Source: Anastatus disparis (lineage: Eukaryota; Arthropoda; Insecta; Hymenoptera; Eupelmidae). From it: 64,000 bases of DNA. Under the pieces are notes generated by a model. It saw only the letters and a program-made list of their open reading frames with translations, had not been told where the DNA came from and did no database searches. The DNA is taken from the NCBI GenBank assembly GCA_017163975.1, contig JAFFSR010000240.1, positions 248,001 through 312,000 on the forward strand, given 5' to 3'. Below are positions 59,822-64,000 of the stretch, piece after piece (within the stretch, counting starts at the first letter, position 1; every line of letters starts with the position of its first letter). The translations under genes and the position numbers were made by a program.

Positions 59822-62800
59822 TTAAAGAAGAGTATTAGGAACTGAGACGCCAGTTTGTTCCACCATTTTATGAAAAATTCCATTCTTGTTTTTACGTAGC
59901 TCATCAGGATGATCAAATTCCTATACAGAATTTTTTTTTTGTTTTAGTCCATTAATATAGTATTTTTAAATTTCTATTCTATTTTAAAACGTACATTTGA
60001 ATATTTGAAACCCTAAAATTTTCTTAAGAGTAAGCCGGTGCAGATTTCGTACCGACCATGACAAGTACCGTTACATAAATTATATTCTCTTGTACGTAAC
60101 AGAATACATTGAAATTTTAAATGCATTCATAAAATATATTTTTCACAAAAAGATGATTTATATGTAAAGGTTGCACTCGATAACTACTTCTATTAAAAAA
60201 AGTGAAATTATTTTACTAAATGATAAAACAGAATTTTCAGTCCCTAAATGGTGATCAAATCAGTTCTAGCTTACTCTTAAGATAATGTACAAACACTTTT
60301 TAGTAAAATTTAAAATATCTGCTAGAAGATCATTTTACAAATTAATTTTAAGTTTGGATCTATTAATATTGTATCAAATAATGATAAAAAAAATTAAACG
60401 CATTATTGTGTTATTGTATCTTTTATGTAGGTAATAGACATCTATATTGACTGTTTAAAAATATAATTACAGATGAAAAAATCATAAGATTTTACAACTA
60501 AAACACAAATCAATGTGTAATAAATTTAATTTTATTAATCAGACAACATAAATAAAAAAAGCTAGAAAATCGTCCTTGAAGAGATTTTTCGCCCGGTTTT
60601 ATCACGACATAACAGCATGCGTAACAAATGCAATAAATAATTGTTATCATATTTAAAAATTTTAATCAATTATTAGAAATTTGAATTAACATACCACAAT
60701 TTTTCCAGCATCCATTACAATTATTTTATTACAGGCCATAATATTATTTAAACGATGAGCAATTATGAGTACGGTACAATTATTGAATTTTTCGAAGATA
60801 GCTTTCTGAATAAGTACGTCAGTCTCCGGATCAACATTGGCTGTTGCTTCATCAAGAATTAAGAGTTTACTATTCCTTATCATAGCACGAGCTAAGCACA
60901 AAAGTTGCCTTTGACCAGCACTCAAATTCGTACCACCATCATTTATTTCTGTATCAAGTCTTATATCTAGTTGGGGCGATGTTTTCAGTCCAACATCTTC
61001 CAAAGCCTTCCACAATAAATCATCATTTTTAAAATCTTTATTAGGATCCAAGTTAAAGCGTACAGTTCCAGCGAACAATATTGGTTGTTGCGGTAGAATA
61101 CTAATTTTTGATCGTAATTTTTGTAATTTAATATTTTTTATTGCAATCTTGTCAATGGTGATTTCTCCCTCAAAGTTTGTTAAGCGGAAGAGAGCGTTAA
61201 TTATCGACGTCTTACCAGCTCCTGTTCTTCCCACTATACCTATCTTTTCATTGGGTTGAATGGTAAAATTTAAATTATTTAAAGCTAGTTGCTTTTGATT
61301 ATTATAAGTCAAATAAACATTTTTAAATTCGATTTGACCATTTTCTGGCCAATCTTTTGAAGGTATATTTTCAGTTTTACTGTCTGGCTCTCGAGGTAAC
61401 TTTGAATATTCCAAAATTCTCTCAACTGAAGTCATATTATTTTCCAATTCTGAAGTTTGAAAAACACCCCACTGTAATTGTGCTGTTAATAACATGCATT
61501 GGGTAATTATAAATCCTGCATCTCCAGCTGTGACTGCACCATTTAGCAACAACAGGTAATATATAACTACACCAATAAATATTGTAAGAAGAAATTCAAC
61601 ATACATATTAAAGGCTCTTGTTCCAGAGAAACATATAAACCAAGCGGATGAATGTAGATCTTGATGATTGTCAAATTCTTCTGTTAATATATCTTGAGCA
61701 CCCAAGGCTCTTACAGTTACAAGACCTTCTACAGTATCATTTAAATGACTAAAGACAGGCGATCGAGCTAAAATAAAATAAGTTAATTATTCAAAGATAA
61801 AAAGTCAAAATAAAGTTATTATTTACAAAAGTAAGAATTAATAAGAAAATGCTAAGTAATGCTGTAATACTTTTGTTTCATAAATGAGCACTCCGCATAA
61901 AGAAATAGTGTTAGAACAATATAAATTTCATTATTTTTTAATGGCAAAATTCGTTTTATTTTCTAATTATTTCTGTCCATCGAATTAACCGTTAAAAAAT
62001 AATGCATTTCTAAAAATTTCTTATCTAATTTCAATAATAATTTGAATCCTAACTTATATAATAATTATTGTATTAGAATTAGTTTATAGTATTGGAATTA
62101 TAAAAATATATGCAGCTTGGTGTAACGGCTATTGTAAATCGATTATGCTTTCACTTGCATGTAAAGAACGCGAACGAGTATGCGTTACTGTTTTGCTTAT
62201 AAACTTTGTTATCTACCAAAAAAACTGTTCAACCGATTATAAACTATTTGTACAACTAAAAAAGCTATGATGAAAGCCACTGACTACAGTAACTCCTCTA
62301 CTTCTTCCAGTAAAATTAAAGATTAACAATAAAGTAGTCAAAACAACTAAACAAAAATGTACGCAAACACCGTCGCATGGAGAGAATTTAAAAAAAATTA
62401 CGGTGAGCTTTATTGCAATCGGGGAATATTATATACTTTTAGGTTCAGATTTGAAGCTTTCACGATGAATGACATTGTTAGATTGACATTGTTAAACAAC
62501 ATTATAAATCTAAATAGACATTATTAGAGATTTTTAAAGTGATAATAATAATAATTAATTAATAACATAATAATAATTTAATTAATAAAATAAAATTTCA
62601 TAACTTCTTATGAAATGGTGAGTTAGTTTAAGTATATATATATACATGCAAACAATTTGATTTCTAGGCACAACTAACTTGTAGGCATGTTTAAAGTATA
62701 AAAAAACACGATATTCACACCCGAGAACTTTTGTAGTTTTTATGATGACCTTTTTTGAATCATAGTTAATCGAAAATTCCAAATTTTCGATTAACTATGA

Positions 62801-63906
62801 TTAATTATTTTGCAATCCAAAATAAAAAATTTATAGTTCAATATTTTTATTATTTACTTCAAGAGCTTCACCACGAAGTTTCATTTGCAAAAATCGGCCA
62901 ATTTTTACTTCAGTTATGTCAAACAGTTATTTATTTCATTTCATGAAATATCGTCCGTTTTATTTCATTCAAACTTGTTAAACTTCGTTATCGAGCTCTT
63001 ACATTAGAAAACAAAATTTCCAGCGATGTAACACTGATTATTACAAATAAATTAAAAATTTTTAATAGAGTTGAAAAAAAGAAAGACTGTTAAATTAAAT
63101 TGACTCTCTTAACACAGTGCAGCTATTGCACTTATCCGCTACCGCCCGCTACTCTTAAATAATATTTGTATTAACCCATTAACGCCCAAGCGGACAAAAC
63201 GTGACACTTGCTTATCACAACTCCAGAAAAGGTGGAAACGAACTGATAAACACGTTTTTAGGGATAAAATGAGCTAAATTTTTCGAATCTTTAATCATTT
63301 TGAAGGTGCAACCTTTCACAGGTGTTGTACAGAGGTGCAAATGGGGTGAAAATCAAGGTTTTGCAAATACGACGTGACATTTGATACTTTCAACTACCGT
63401 GAAAGTTGAATCTGATCGGCAATCTCTCTTTAAGAAGTAAAATGAGCTAACAGTGTACCTCAAAAATGAGCAAATATTCGAAAAATTCAGCTCATTTTAT
63501 TCCTAAATATCAGTTTGTTTTAACCTTTTCTAGAGTTATGATAAGCAAGTGTCACGTTTTGTCCGCTTGGGCGTTAATGGGTTAAGAGAAAGAGATGCAC
63601 ACGCAGATGCACACACACGTCGTTGTATTTAATTAATCCAAATGTTACATTTTTTTATTTAATTCAACTATACATTGATAAATATACTTACTTATTGCTT
63701 CTAATCTCTTAACACTCCGACTCGTTTTTATGTGAAATACTTCGAGACAGTAAGCTAATAGACTAATAATAAATGCTGGTACCAAAAACCAAGGATTAAT
63801 AATTGTAATTACAATGACAACAGCAATAGACATCATCCCAATACGTAAAATATCGATTATTGTTTGTGAAACCACATTATCGACATTGCGAATATCTACA
63901 GAAAAC
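59822..63906 (-). CDS. ABCC-family (MRP4-like) ABC transporter, C-terminal part; continues off the right edge
   Basis: Three coding exons on the minus strand: 63906-63692, 61767-60695 and 59920-59822 (TAA), about 460 residues of a full transporter of about 1300. The first ends the second membrane domain ([20 protein letters not shown]), and the junction restores [20 protein letters not shown], the hallmark start of the next helix in ABCC4-type proteins. The large exon holds the last membrane helices and the second nucleotide-binding domain: Walker [11 protein letters not shown]-loop ILPQQP, signature LSAGQ, Walker B LLILDEA, D-loop ANVD, H-switch IAHRL. The last exon gives EFDHP and the C-terminal helix. 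Splice sites are GT-AG and phases agree. The protein should export organic anions or conjugates at the plasma membrane using ATP; the exact substrate cannot be read. It is convergent with the aquaporins. Upstream exons lie beyond the window. Confidence 0.95.
62758..62802. repeat. Perfect 21-bp hairpin with 3-base loop
   Basis: The arms 62758-62778 and 62782-62802 are perfect reverse complements (AATCATAGTTAATCGAAAAT...), separated by CCA. The loop is too tight for an ordinary microRNA precursor. It may be a recent templated (snap-back) duplication or a minimal foldback insertion. Confidence 0.9.
63175..63581. mobile_element. piggyBac-type MITE with TTAA target duplication
   Basis: Both ends begin CCCATTAACGCCCAAGCGGA and pair as terminal inverted repeats for about 60 bp with few mismatches (continuing ACAAAACGTGACACTTGC, TTATCA). 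Related inner blocks follow (AAAATGAGCTAA). TTAA flanks the element exactly on both sides (63171-63174 and 63582-63585), and the CCC terminus fits piggyBac-class elements. It is 407 bp, with no transposase, inside an ABC transporter intron. Confidence 0.93.
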
Positions 63907-64000
63907 CTTGAAAATAATAAAAATTAATGTGTAATATTAGTTAAATTATATTCGCATGGTCTAAGGGAAGTATTTAAGTTCATGGAATTTAATAATTTTA

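Larger units (their letters stand above)
61768..63691 (-). other. Intron of the ABC transporter carrying a piggyBac-type MITE
   Basis: Donor GTAAGT at 63691 downward, acceptor TTATTTTAG ending at 61768 (minus strand). It contains the piggyBac-type MITE (63175-63581), a perfect 21-bp hairpin (62758-62802) and an (AT)-rich run near 62632. No coding sequence is recognised. Confidence 0.8.

Noticed and set aside
1..64000. CRISPR array, bacterial operon or phage signature
   Set aside because: No regularly spaced repeats and no prokaryotic gene structure; genes are split by GT-AG introns in AT-rich DNA.

Overview
The window is eukaryotic: AT-rich (roughly three quarters A+T), intron-bearing DNA. 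It looks like an insect genome and most probably a hymenopteran one. The reasons are small GT-AG split genes, two tandem entomoglyceroporin-type aquaporins, an ABCC-type transporter, and intergenic and intronic DNA seeded with a tRNA-derived SINE family and several DNA-transposon MITEs. The order-level placement is inference.

Layout. (1) 1-4553: non-coding, with a less AT-rich, promoter-like patch at about 1140-1460, a three-copy 38-bp tandem repeat and a truncated SINE. (2) 4554-6132, plus strand: aquaporin gene A in three coding exons; its first exon is not securely identified. (3) 6133-15000: intergenic, nothing coding recognised, one MITE. (4) 15.0-44.0 kb, plus strand: aquaporin gene B, with a 25-nt first coding exon at 15799-15823, a 22-kb first intron, then exons 37843-38033, 41038-41181 and 43331-43837. 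The two genes share splice phases and an identical 144-nt middle exon length, so they are tandem duplicates. (5) Intron 2 of gene B holds a decayed SET-domain plus zinc-finger ORF (about 38.9-40.4 kb) and an inverted second copy of part of it. (6) 44.0-59.8 kb: gene-poor, with MITEs and SINEs. (7) 59822-63906, minus strand and running off the right edge: the C-terminal part of an ABCC (MRP4-like) ABC transporter, convergent with the aquaporins.

Both aquaporins keep the membrane-pore framework, but the usual ar/R histidine in TM5 is replaced (Cys in A, Ala in B). That is the hallmark of insect entomoglyceroporins, so glycerol or urea transport is predicted rather than strict water selectivity. 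Gene B also has NPV in place of the second NPA box. The ABC transporter is probably an unlinked function.

Mobile-element content includes six copies of one tRNA-SINE family; a 407-bp piggyBac-type MITE with TTAA duplications; a hAT MITE with a perfect 8-bp duplication nested inside another inverted-repeat element; two TA-flanked MITEs; a two-copy 'CCCTGGT' MITE family; and two further inverted-repeat elements. I found no CRISPR array and no convincing functional tRNA or rRNA gene.
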